Below, in pieces: positions 34,694 through 41,924 of a stretch of DNA of 64,000 nucleotides (position 1 is its first letter; each line of letters starts with the position of its first letter). The notes beneath the pieces are model-generated. The model saw only the letters and a program-made list of their open reading frames with translations, did no database searches and had not been told where the DNA came from. The DNA lies in the NCBI RefSeq assembly GCF_007754425.1, contig NZ_CP037452.1, positions 7,543,164 through 7,607,163 of the forward strand. The letters are read 5' to 3'. The position numbers were made by a program, and so were the translations under genes. The stretch is from Gimesia fumaroli. GTDB taxonomy: Bacteria; Planctomycetota; Planctomycetia; Planctomycetales; Planctomycetaceae.

Positions 34694-36268
34694 TCAGCGT
34701 CGGCGGGTGTAGTGGGCTTCCGGGTGTTGCTTCAGCCATTGGTCTGGCAGCAGTTCTTCCAGGCGATCGGCGGCGTGATCGGTGATCCGCGTCAACACAT
34801 CGCGCAGATAGGCAAACGGTTCCACTTCGTTTGCTTTGCAACTGGCCATCAGGCTGTAATGCACGGCGGCCGCCTGGCCGCCCCGGTCGCTGCCGACGAA
34901 CAGATAATTCTTCCGGCCGAGGGCACAGGGACGCAAGGTGCGTTCGGCCAGGTTGTTGTCAATCGACAGGATGCCCTCGGTACAATACCGCGTAAACCCG
35001 GACCAGCGGCTTAACAGATATTGAATCGCCGCTGCCACCGGACTTTTCGGTAACAGACTGCGCGCGGTTTCCGTCAACCAGTCGCAGAACTTTTCCAGTA
35101 TCGGTAGCGCCTGTTTCTGTCGCAACTGCCAGCGGCGTTTCCACCAGTGTTCGCAGTCCGCCGGCTGTGGCAGATCCGACTTCAACACGCCGGCTTCCCG
35201 TTCGATCGCGTATAACTGCTGGATAAACAATAATGCCCGGTGAGCGGCTTCCGGCTGCACCGTCCGCGCATCGTAAAACTTGCGTCGCGCATGCGCCCAG
35301 CACAAGACCTGGTGAATTCTGCCTGACCGGTACAGTTCTTCGTAGCCGGCATACGCGTCTGCCTGCAGATAACCGCAAAAGTGTTCTAAAAACGCCTGGG
35401 GACCGGCGCGTTCCCGGTTCGGGGTGAAATCATAGACCGAATACGGGTGCGCGACATCGCCACAGTAAACCCAGAACCGGCCGGTCCGCGTGCGGGAAAG
35501 CCGTTGGTCCTGGACGGGAATCGTCGTATCATCCGTATGTACGACGCTGGATTGCAAAACCCGGCTTTTCATCAGATCAATCAGCGGTTGCAGTAATTCT
35601 GCGGTTTCCAGGACCCAGCGGCTCATCGTGCTCCGCGAAAGCTGTACGCCATTCCGGCTGAGAATGGATTCATGACGATACAGGGGGAGATGATCTGAGT
35701 ATTTCCCCACCAGGATCGTCGAGAGCAAGCCGGGGCCGGCGAAGCCTTTGGCAATCGGCCGGGCAGGAACTGGAGCCAGCGCCACATGCTCTTCACACTC
35801 CCGGCACGCGTATTTGAAACGTACGTGCTCGATCACTTTCAGGCTGGCAGGAATGAATTCTAACTGTTCGTGGCTGATTTCTCCGATCCGCTGCCGTGTC
35901 TGGTCGCAGCAGGGACAGCGTTTTTCCGATTCGGTCAGGTCATGCTCTACCCGTTCCCGAGGCAGATGATCGGGCAGCTTGTTACGGCCACCGCCACGAC
36001 GGCGATGTGCGGAAACCGTCGTGGGAGGAGGTTCATCGTCCTCGGGCTCGGCCGCTTCCTCTGGAGTATCGGGTTCGTCAAACAGACTCATTTGATTGGG
36101 GGCGATCTTTTCAGAACGGGCGCCAAACCGCTGTCGCAGCAGCCGATCAATGAAATGTTTGAGTTGCTCGACTTCCCGCTGTTGCTCTCCCACGGTCTCA
36201 CCCAACTGGTGAATCATATCATGGCAGGATTGGACGTCGTTCGGCAATGAGGATCGTTTCTGGTTCAT
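34694..36268 (-). CDS. tnpC: IS66 transposase TnpC
   Basis: A 524-residue IS66 transposase. The N-terminus has a leucine-rich coiled coil (IDRLLRQRFGARSEK). A zinc-finger-like CPCCDQTR...CREC segment follows. The DDE residues are in VVHTDDTTIPV, LQADAYAGYEELY and DNNLAERTLRPCALGRKNYLFVGSDRGG. The family catalyses excision and integration of the element. Intact length and residues suggest function. It is the last gene of the tnpABC operon, 44 bases after tnpB. Confidence 0.95.
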   Translation of the reverse strand: MNQKRSSLPNDVQSCHDMIHQLGETVGEQQREVEQLKHFIDRLLRQRFGARSEKIAPNQMSLFDEPDTPEEAAEPEDDEPPPTTVSAHRRRGGGRNKLPDHLPRERVEHDLTESEKRCPCCDQTRQRIGEISHEQLEFIPASLKVIEHVRFKYACRECEEHVALAPVPARPIAKGFAGPGLLSTILVGKYSDHLPLYRHESILSRNGVQLSRSTMSRWVLETAELLQPLIDLMKSRVLQSSVVHTDDTTIPVQDQRLSRTRTGRFWVYCGDVAHPYSVYDFTPNRERAGPQAFLEHFCGYLQADAYAGYEELYRSGRIHQVLCWAHARRKFYDARTVQPEAAHRALLFIQQLYAIEREAGVLKSDLPQPADCEHWWKRRWQLRQKQALPILEKFCDWLTETARSLLPKSPVAAAIQYLLSRWSGFTRYCTEGILSIDNNLAERTLRPCALGRKNYLFVGSDRGGQAAAVHYSLMASCKANEVEPFAYLRDVLTRITDHAADRLEELLPDQWLKQHPEAHYTRRR

Positions 36269-36312
36269 GTTCCACGTCTTAACATAATCGTTGTCAGGCG
36301 GGAACTGTTTTT

Positions 36313-36675
36313 TTATGAAGTCGATACTTTTTCTGAAATCTGATAGCGTTTTCTGCGCTGCACGCTGGTCAGGTCGATGCCCTGCAGCAGGAGCCCCAGG
36401 TCGATTGAGGACAGTTGTAGGCCATGTGTGCCCTCCGGGCTGGAGAGACGCTGATATGTGCCCGCTTCCAGCCGTTTATACCAGATGGCCAGACCATCGT
36501 GGTCCCAGTACAGCAGCTTGATCCGATCCTGTTTTTTGTTGAGAAACACAAATAGTCCCCCGTCGAGTACGTTTTGCTGCAGGTAGACTTCGGTCATTCG
36601 CAGGAGGCCGTCAAAACTTTTGCGCATATCGGTGGGGACCGTGCAGAAATAAATGCGGGTGGGCAGATTCAGCAT
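36313..36675 (-). CDS. tnpB: IS66 accessory protein TnpB
   Basis: A 120-residue IS66 Orf2-type protein. Its motifs are IYFCTVPTDMRKSFDGL, FVFLNKKQDRIKLLYWDHDGLAIWYKRLE and the C-terminal RKRY basic end. It is required for IS66 transposition in studied elements, although its biochemical role is not settled. It overlaps tnpA by 7 bases, implying translational coupling. Confidence 0.95.
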   Translation of the reverse strand: MLNLPTRIYFCTVPTDMRKSFDGLLRMTEVYLQQNVLDGGLFVFLNKKQDRIKLLYWDHDGLAIWYKRLEAGTYQRLSSPEGTHGLQLSSIDLGLLLQGIDLTSVQRRKRYQISEKVSTS

Positions 36676-37016
36676 GCGCGCTGCTCCAGCGCGGCGAGCA
36701 CGGTTTCGAGCGTGGTTTGATCACAGCCGTTTCCGACGCGAACCGAGGTGCCCTGTGAGAACACGATTTCAATCGGCGTGGCAGGGAGTTGGACTTCAAC
36801 GGGCAGAAAGGAAGCTGCAGCGGTTGTCTCGGCATCCCGCTTTTTCAGTTCCCGTCGCCAGTAGTGGTAAGCTGGTTCGCTGAGTCCCTCACGCTGACAG
36901 AAGGCACGGATCGAGAGTCCGGACTGCAGTCGGTCAGAAAGGGTTTGTCGCCAGAACGCTTCACGGTTCGGGTTCCGTCGCTGGTCGGCACGCGGGGTTG
37001 GCTGGGATGCGGGCAT
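36669..37016 (-). CDS. tnpA: IS66 accessory protein TnpA (helix-turn-helix)
   Basis: A 115-residue protein. The N-terminal half is a helix-turn-helix of the IS3/IS66 type (SGLSIRAFCQREGLSEPAYHYWRREL). The C-terminal half is the small beta domain typical of IS66 TnpA (VEVQLPATPIEIVF). It is the first gene of tnpABC, starting 82 bases from the right end of the element. Confidence 0.9.
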   Translation of the reverse strand: MPASQPTPRADQRRNPNREAFWRQTLSDRLQSGLSIRAFCQREGLSEPAYHYWRRELKKRDAETTAAASFLPVEVQLPATPIEIVFSQGTSVRVGNGCDQTTLETVLAALEQRAC

Positions 37017-37098
37017 CGCTTTCGCTCCTGAATATGCTGGTGGTTAAAACACATGCAGAATACGATACACGTCAAGGTGTATTTTGTGGGCCGGTTAC

Positions 37099-37106
37099 GA
37101 TATAAA
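37099..37106. repeat. 8-bp target-site duplication of IS66, right copy
   Basis: GATATAAA, the exact counterpart of 34629-34636, directly after the IS66 right end. Confidence 0.92.
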
Positions 37107-37115
37107 TGGCATAGA

Positions 37116-37160
37116 ACCTTCCTTGGTCAAATGTTTTACCCACACCAACCCAAGGAAGGT
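37116..37160. other. hairpin in the leader of the IS4-family element
   Basis: Perfect 11-bp arms ACCTTCCTTGG (37116-37126) and CCAAGGAAGGT (37150-37160) with a 23-base loop. Several TGCCA/TGGCA units follow (37162-37226). The region is inside the IS4 element but right of the IS66 insertion, so it belonged to the IS4 transposase leader. It contains no gene. Confidence 0.6.
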
Positions 37161-37310
37161 CTTGCCAGAACGCAGCATAATGCCAGGAAAGGTTTTGCCA
37201 AACACAATTTCCAGCGAACTGGCAAAAAATCAGAAAATTAAAACCGTGACTGCGTCACCCGGGAGTCGTTGCGCAAACACAAACTCAAAAAACAGCGGCA
37301 GTGCCATTCG

Positions 37311-37319
37311 TGGTAGCGA
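37311..37319. repeat. 9-bp target-site duplication of the IS4-family element, right copy
   Basis: TGGTAGCGA, the exact counterpart of 33118-33126, abutting the right terminal inverted repeat. Confidence 0.9.
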
Positions 37320-37457
37320 GAATAACATTCCGTGAAATGCAAACAACTCAAAGAGAAATCTAATGTTTTCTAGGTGGCCTGTCGTCCACACCACTGCAAG
37401 TATTGACAGGAATGAAGTGAGTTCAAACATCAGTGCATAAAAAAATAACTTGCCCAT
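37311..37457 (-). pseudogene. 5' part of the membrane-protein gene split by the IS4-family insertion
   Basis: This is the N-terminal 49 codons of the interrupted gene, starting at the ATG at 37457 (MGKLFFYALMFELTSF...) and ending in Ser-Leu-Pro. Those three residues are encoded exactly by the duplicated target TCG CTA CCA. Reading on into the element gives a 75-codon frame by chance. Joined to the fragment at 32860-33117, it yields a 134-residue protein with about four hydrophobic segments and no recognised family. Confidence 0.85.
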
Positions 37458-37719
37458 TAGTTCTTTTCATTCAGAGTGTGGTCTATTTTTCCTTAAGCCC
37501 TATTCGTTCGCAGAGTTGATTTCTTAGTAATAAAACGCGACCGGAAAAACAATGCCGATTCACGATACAGATTTCGTGTAGACCGCGCTTGGTTTGTACT
37601 AAAGAATCCTTCCAAAAATCCCCCACTAACCCAAAAACGGCTGGAGACATCTAAAACTTTTGATACGATAGAGGGCAGAGTCTCGCCTTGAATTGTCCTA
37701 CCACTGGAGTTCTGCCCTG

Positions 37720-39084
37720 ATGTCTGATGCTTTCCTTCCTCACCAATTGTCTGATTCTCTGTCCCGCCGTGATGTTTTGAAACTGGGAGCCGCCGCGATG
37801 GCTGGGTCTGCTGGTTTGAACTGGCTGCAATCGGATCTCGGTGCCGCGGAAACGAAACGGCCGCAGGTCGCCGCCATCTATACGCAGTTCTTTTACTGCT
37901 CGCACGCGTATCATATTCTGCATCCCTTCCTGGGGCCGTATCTGGTTAATGGCAAGATTCAGCAGCCGCAGTGTGATGTGCTCTCGTTTTATGGCGATCA
38001 GTTTACCGACCGCGATCTCTCGCGCGGCGTGGCGAAGAAGTATGACATTCCCATTTATAAAACGATCCGCGAAGCACTCTGTGTGGGCGGCAATGAACTG
38101 GCCGTCGATGCCGTGCTGTCGATTGGCGAGCACGGCGATTATCCCGATACGAAATTCGGGCAGACCAAGTATCCCCGCAAACGGTTCTTTGATGAAATCG
38201 TAGCGGTCATGAAACAGTCGGACCGTTTTGTGCCGCTGTTCAGCGACAAGCATTATTCCTATCGCTGGGACTGGGCGCGGGAGATGTATGATACTTCGCG
38301 GAAGTACGGCTTTCCGATGATGGTTGGCAGCTCGGTTCCGCTGGCACAACGCACGATTCCGCTGGAGATTCCAGAGGGGACGGAACTGGAAGACGCCGTC
38401 TCCATTCATGGCGGGCCGATCGAGAAGTATGATATTCACGGGCTCGAAGTGCTGCAATCGATGGTCGAATTTCGCAAAGGGGGCGAGACCGGCATTTCGT
38501 CCGTCCAGTTTTTGAAAGGGGACGACCTGATCAAAGCGGGCAAAGAGGGACGCTGGTCGATGAAGCTGGCGGAAGCCGCCATGCAGGCCGAACTGGGGGA
38601 TGCCAAACGGGGGCTCTTTGATCCGATTGGCGCGGAAGGCACAACGGAACCGCACGGCATTCTGCTGGAATACAAAGACGGGTTCCGCGCGACGATGCTC
38701 AAGATCGGTTCCAACGGCGTGCGCTGGAACTTCGCCTGTCAGGTCAAAGGAGAACCGCAGCCGAAAGCGACGACGTTCTTCCCCGGCCCGTGGGGGAACC
38801 GCAATCTGTTTCGCGCGTTCGCGCATGCGATTCAGCATTTGTTCGTCCACAAGGAAGAACCGTATCCCTGTGAACGGACCCTGTTGATGACGGGGGCCCT
38901 GGATGCCGCCATGCATTCGTACTTCGAAAAAGGCTCGGCGAAAATGAAGACGCCGGAGCTGGAGTTCTCCTACAAGCCGAAAAATTTTAATCAGTTTCGG
39001 GAAATGGGTGAGTCCTGGAAGGTGATCACGGCGGAGATGCCGTTACCGAAAGATTTTGTGGAAGCCGATCCGGGACCAAAATAA
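37720..39084 (+). CDS. Tat-exported oxidoreductase-like protein
   Basis: A 454-residue protein with a twin-arginine signal (LSRRDVLKLGAAAMAGSAGL) ending near an AAETK region, so it is exported folded. The mature part (IYTQFFYCSHAYHILHPFLGPYL..., DAVLSIGEHGDYPDTKFGQ, FVPLFSDKHYSYRWDWARE, VGSSVPLAQRTIPLEIPEG) is a conserved planctomycete type. It loosely recalls Gfo/Idh-like proteins without a clear nucleotide-binding motif. I do not assign an activity. I chose the ATG at 37720 over 37693 because the Tat motif is then closer to the N-terminus. Confidence 0.65.
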   Translation: MSDAFLPHQLSDSLSRRDVLKLGAAAMAGSAGLNWLQSDLGAAETKRPQVAAIYTQFFYCSHAYHILHPFLGPYLVNGKIQQPQCDVLSFYGDQFTDRDLSRGVAKKYDIPIYKTIREALCVGGNELAVDAVLSIGEHGDYPDTKFGQTKYPRKRFFDEIVAVMKQSDRFVPLFSDKHYSYRWDWAREMYDTSRKYGFPMMVGSSVPLAQRTIPLEIPEGTELEDAVSIHGGPIEKYDIHGLEVLQSMVEFRKGGETGISSVQFLKGDDLIKAGKEGRWSMKLAEAAMQAELGDAKRGLFDPIGAEGTTEPHGILLEYKDGFRATMLKIGSNGVRWNFACQVKGEPQPKATTFFPGPWGNRNLFRAFAHAIQHLFVHKEEPYPCERTLLMTGALDAAMHSYFEKGSAKMKTPELEFSYKPKNFNQFREMGESWKVITAEMPLPKDFVEADPGPK

Positions 39085-39251
39085 CAGACGGCTTTTTCAC
39101 GATTTTCGCGGTATGTGCAGCCGGAAACGGGTTGTGTCGCAATTTCATGACGCGGGTTCCTTGCAGGAAGCGGATCAATTCAGGATATTGAGGACAAAAT
39201 GGTTCTTTTATCTTCGAATTTATGATCCTGCAGAGAGTTAGTGCCCCCAAA

Positions 39252-40466
39252 ATGAAATATGTGCTCGTCATTCCAGATGGTTGTGCGGATGAACCGCAAG
39301 ACGCATTGGGGGGGAAAACCCCCCTGCAAGCCGCGCGTGTGCCGCGAATGGACGCCGTAGTTTCCGAGGGAATCCTCGGCCGCACCGATACTGTGCCTGC
39401 TTCGATGCCGTCCGGTAGTGATGTGGGAACGATGAGTCTGTTTGGCTACGACCCGCTGGTGTATCACACGGGGCGTGCCCCGCTGGAAGCCGCCGCACAG
39501 GGGATCGAACTGGGGCCACACGACTGGGCCATCCGTTGTAATTTCGTGACGATCACCAAAGGGAACATGGCCAGCTTCACCGCGTCGCAGTTACCCAATG
39601 AGGTGGGTGAGGAATTAATCGGCATTTTGCAGGAAGCGACCGATGATGATCCACAGTGGGAATTTCATCAGGGGGTCAGCTATCGGAATCTATTGATCTA
39701 CCGGGCCAAAGATGCCGACGATCAACCCTTTGATACGGGGACCACAACCACGCCGCCACACGATTTAACCGACCAGCCGATTGCCCATGATCTCCCTTCA
39801 GGCAAAGGGGGCGAATTGTTGCTCGACCTGATGGAGCGCAGCAAGAAACTGTTTGCGAAGTCGACGAAGAATCAGAAACGCGACGATGGTCAACCACCGG
39901 CGACCCAGATCTGGTTGTGGGGCCAAGGGAGCCGCCCGGCGCTGACGCCATTCCTGGATCAGTTTGGCAAATCAGGTGCGGTGATTACGGCCGTCGATTT
40001 GCTGCGTGGCCTGGGACGTTTGCTGGGCTGGGATGTGATCGAAGTGGAAGGCGCTACCGGCTACACCGACACCGATTATGCGGCCAAAGGCCGGGCTGCG
40101 ATTGAGACGCTGAAACTGACCGACTTTGTCGTCGTGCATGTGGAAGCGACCGACGAAGCTTCGCATGAAGGCGAAGTCGAAGAGAAGATCAAAGCGCTGG
40201 AAAATATCGACGAGCATATCGTCGGTCCAGTGCATGACTATCTGAAATCACAAGGCGATTATCGGATTCTGGTTTGCCCTGATCATCCCACGTTCTTACG
40301 GACGAAAACGCACAGCCACGGCTATGTGCCATTCGGGATCTGTGGTTCGAAAGTTCGTCCTGACCAGGCAAACAGCTACGACGAAGTCACCGCCAGCACG
40401 AGTAATCTGCTGCTGCCCAAAGGGCACCAGTTGATGCCGTTCTTTTTTGGGACGCTGACGAAATAG
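39252..40466 (+). CDS. apgM: cofactor-independent phosphoglycerate mutase, archaeal type (ApgM)
   Basis: A 404-residue member of the alkaline-phosphatase superfamily that interconverts 3- and 2-phosphoglycerate. Visible sites are VLVIPDGCADEP (metal-binding DG), MPSGSDVGTMSLFGYDP with the phosphorylated Ser, and VVHVEATDEASHEG. The C-terminal PDHPTFLRTKTHSHGYVPF carries the last metal ligands. Archaeal-type ApgM is common in planctomycetes. The start is ATG at 39252 (MKYVLVIPDG); the longer frame from 39222 adds 10 unlike residues. Confidence 0.92.
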   Translation: MKYVLVIPDGCADEPQDALGGKTPLQAARVPRMDAVVSEGILGRTDTVPASMPSGSDVGTMSLFGYDPLVYHTGRAPLEAAAQGIELGPHDWAIRCNFVTITKGNMASFTASQLPNEVGEELIGILQEATDDDPQWEFHQGVSYRNLLIYRAKDADDQPFDTGTTTTPPHDLTDQPIAHDLPSGKGGELLLDLMERSKKLFAKSTKNQKRDDGQPPATQIWLWGQGSRPALTPFLDQFGKSGAVITAVDLLRGLGRLLGWDVIEVEGATGYTDTDYAAKGRAAIETLKLTDFVVVHVEATDEASHEGEVEEKIKALENIDEHIVGPVHDYLKSQGDYRILVCPDHPTFLRTKTHSHGYVPFGICGSKVRPDQANSYDEVTASTSNLLLPKGHQLMPFFFGTLTK

Positions 40467-40514
40467 GTGCACGTAACCTTACGGTCGTTTTTAGCGATGG
40501 AGGCGTTTTCGTCT

Positions 40515-40538
40515 GCACTGTTGGCAAGCCAACAGTGC
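40515..40538. repeat. perfect 11-bp intergenic palindrome
   Basis: GCACTGTTGGC (40515-40525) and its complement (40528-40538), separated by two bases, form a near-closed hairpin. It lies in the 256-base interval between the convergent apgM and ferritin-like genes, together with the elements at 40563-40702. There is no T-run. Confidence 0.7.
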
Positions 40539-40562
40539 CACGCGGCAATCACGTTTGGGAAT

Positions 40563-40591
40563 GTAGGGGTAGCCCTGTGTGGCTACCCGCC
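40563..40591. repeat. GGGC...GCCCCTAC hairpin element, copy 2 (inverted)
   Basis: Read on the minus strand it is GGCGGGTAGCC, a CACA loop, GGGCTACCCCTAC. The stem is GGGTAGC/GCTACCC. It faces copy 3 at 40673-40702 in opposite orientation, 81 bases away. Confidence 0.7.
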
Positions 40592-40672
40592 TTGCGAGTT
40601 TCGTACTGATATTACGCCTGCGTTGGAACCGGTTGAAGCGTTTCGAAAGTTATCACAAAAACCACTTCCATA

Positions 40673-40702
40673 GCGCGGGCAGCCACATAGGGCTGCCCCT
40701 AC
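40673..40702. repeat. GGGC...GCCCCTAC hairpin element, copy 3
   Basis: The stem GGGCAGC/GCTGCCC encloses a CACAT loop and ends CCCCTAC. It pairs as an inverted repeat with copy 2, and also matches copy 1 at 30884-30913 except for compensating stem bases. Confidence 0.7.
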
Positions 40703-40722
40703 TATGAGATATCGGATGTTTG

Positions 40723-41148
40723 TTATACAGGCCAGTCCTGGAGGATGCGTTCGACTTCTTCGGCATGGCCACTTTCATCGCGGATCATGTCTTCGAGTTG
40801 AATGGCCAAAGCTTTGTCTCCGAACTCATCTGCTTCCTGGGCGCGGGTGGTGTAATCCTCGGTGGCGCCTTTTTCGGCAGAGAGGATGGCTTCCAGCATT
40901 TCCCGGTTGCTGTGTGCTTCCCGGACTTTGGAGGGGACGGTCGTCGGTTCACCACCGAGTGCGACGATTTTGTTTGCCAGAAACTGGGCGTGCATCTGTT
41001 CGTCGGGGACTTCTGCCAGAAAAAACTGGGTCAGCTGTGGCCGATAGGGGCCGGTGGCTTTGGCGGCATAGGTTGTATATTGAATGATGGCGGCCAGTTC
41101 GTTCGCCAGATCCTGATTCAGTTTGTCAATCAAAGTTTGCTTGTCCAT
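40723..41148 (-). CDS. ferritin-like protein
   Basis: A 141-residue four-helix-bundle protein. The pattern E...Y (ANELAAIIQYTTYA), EVPDEQMHAQFL (ExxH) and the later E...DESGHAEE (ExxH) supplies a ferritin-type di-iron site. It is shorter than bacterioferritin (~158 residues) and lacks an obvious haem Met. Iron storage or peroxide protection is the likely role. Its start faces the GroES-like gene across a 391-base divergent interval, and its end borders the palindromic cluster. Confidence 0.8.
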   Translation of the reverse strand: MDKQTLIDKLNQDLANELAAIIQYTTYAAKATGPYRPQLTQFFLAEVPDEQMHAQFLANKIVALGGEPTTVPSKVREAHSNREMLEAILSAEKGATEDYTTRAQEADEFGDKALAIQLEDMIRDESGHAEEVERILQDWPV

Positions 41149-41539
41149 GGTTCTCTCCTGAAGAATGAATAGGGGGACCAGCCAGTGATCCGCTTAATCT
41201 TGAAAGCACTTACTTCACTTTATAGATGAACATTCTACTTAATCAACTCTGGAAGATTAAGCGGCCCTGATAAATAGTCTGCGGATCGGCGGGAAATCGT
41301 AGAAAAATCAGGCTGAGGGAAACTCCTGAGATCGCGGTTTGAGCAATGTTGCGTAAAGTGAAAAAAACGAATGATCGGACCCGCCACTTTGATAATGAGC
41401 CCCGGGTTTGGAATTTCGGGGTTCTTTTCGGGGGGTATATGGACTATGATTGTACTTAGCACACCAGATGCGTTATTTTGACCGTCTGTGTGTTTTTTTG
41501 TCGTTTTTGAGTATCAAAGTTTTAGATTGGGAGATTTGG
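41149..41539. promoter_or_regulatory. divergent intergenic region
   Basis: 391 bases between the ferritin-like and GroES-like genes. A hairpin CCCCG...CGGGG followed by TTCTTTT lies near 41401-41429. A TTAGCAC half-site at 41456-41462 resembles half of the CIRCE heat-shock operator, but the inverted partner is missing. GGGAG at 41529-41533 is the ribosome site for the GTG start at 41540. No promoter is convincing. Confidence 0.35.
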
Positions 41540-41899
41540 GTGTCTGACTGGGTTGAACCTCTGGGAATGCGAATTCTCATTCGTAAAGACGAAAGTCGTC
41601 AGACGACGAAGGGGGGGATTGTTCTTCCCGATAAAGCGGAAATTCCGAATATCACGGGCCGCGTGGTCGAAATCAGCGTGCAAATCGAGCGTGATGATGA
41701 CTTTCCGATCAAGAAATACGATAAAGTGCTGTTCAATCCCAGCGAAGCCATTCCGGTTGATTTCGAGCCGGACAATGTACTGTTCGTCGTTCCCATTGAG
41801 GATGTCGTAGCCGTCTTCCGCCGCGGCGATTCGAAAACCGATGAAATCCGCTCGGCTGAAGAGCAGGAATACGAAGATCCCGACGACTGGGACGAATAA
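41540..41899 (+). CDS. GroES-like co-chaperonin (Cpn10)
   Basis: A 119-residue protein. Residues ~4-100 follow the Cpn10 fold: VEPLGMRILIRKDE at the N-terminus, a mobile-loop-like TKGGIVLPDKAEIPN, GRVVEI, YDKVLFNPSEAIPVDFE and the final VVPIEDVVAVF. GroES normally starts PLxDRVLV, and here the Asp is Met. An acidic extension of ~20 residues (EEQEYEDPDDWDE) follows. The start is GTG at 41540, with GGGAG six bases upstream; the TTG-initiated longer frame is unlike the family. No groEL is adjacent, so it may be a dedicated or secondary co-chaperonin. Confidence 0.8.
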   Translation: MSDWVEPLGMRILIRKDESRQTTKGGIVLPDKAEIPNITGRVVEISVQIERDDDFPIKKYDKVLFNPSEAIPVDFEPDNVLFVVPIEDVVAVFRRGDSKTDEIRSAEEQEYEDPDDWDE

Positions 41900-41924
41900 A
41901 CGGCGGGGAAACGGGCCGACGCGA

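Larger units (their letters stand above)
34637..37098. mobile_element. complete IS66-family insertion sequence (2462 bp)
   Basis: The ends begin GTAACCG on both sides (34637 inward; complement ending 37098) and share an internal AAATACAC block ~14 bases in, giving imperfect terminal inverted repeats. It carries tnpA, tnpB and tnpC in the classical order on the minus strand, all intact. The exact 8-bp duplication suggests a recent insertion, placed within the leader of the older IS4-family element. Confidence 0.93.
33127..37310. mobile_element. IS4-family insertion sequence, itself interrupted by IS66
   Basis: The element has exact 14-bp terminal inverted repeats (CGAATGGCACTGCC at 33127-33140; complement at 37297-37310) and 9-bp target duplications. 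It carries one intact DDE transposase gene (33164-34582). Without the IS66 insertion and its 8-bp duplication the element would be about 1.7 kb. That includes an unusually long, structured leader of ~250 bases ahead of the transposase. It disrupted a membrane-protein gene whose two halves flank it. Confidence 0.9.

Noticed and set aside
37230-37457. 75-codon gene read into the IS4 element
   Set aside because: The last 26 codons lie inside the inserted element and arise by chance read-through. The real sequence continues at 33117 after removal of the element.
37651-38916. 421-codon minus-strand frame
   Set aside because: It is wholly antisense to the Tat-signal gene at 37720-39084, which has clear export and family features. 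The antisense product shows no signal, motif or domain and is rich in His/Arg as expected of a shadow frame.
41456-41462. TTAGCAC as a CIRCE operator for the GroES-like gene
   Set aside because: Only half of the inverted repeat is present; no GAGTGCTAA partner follows at the required spacing.
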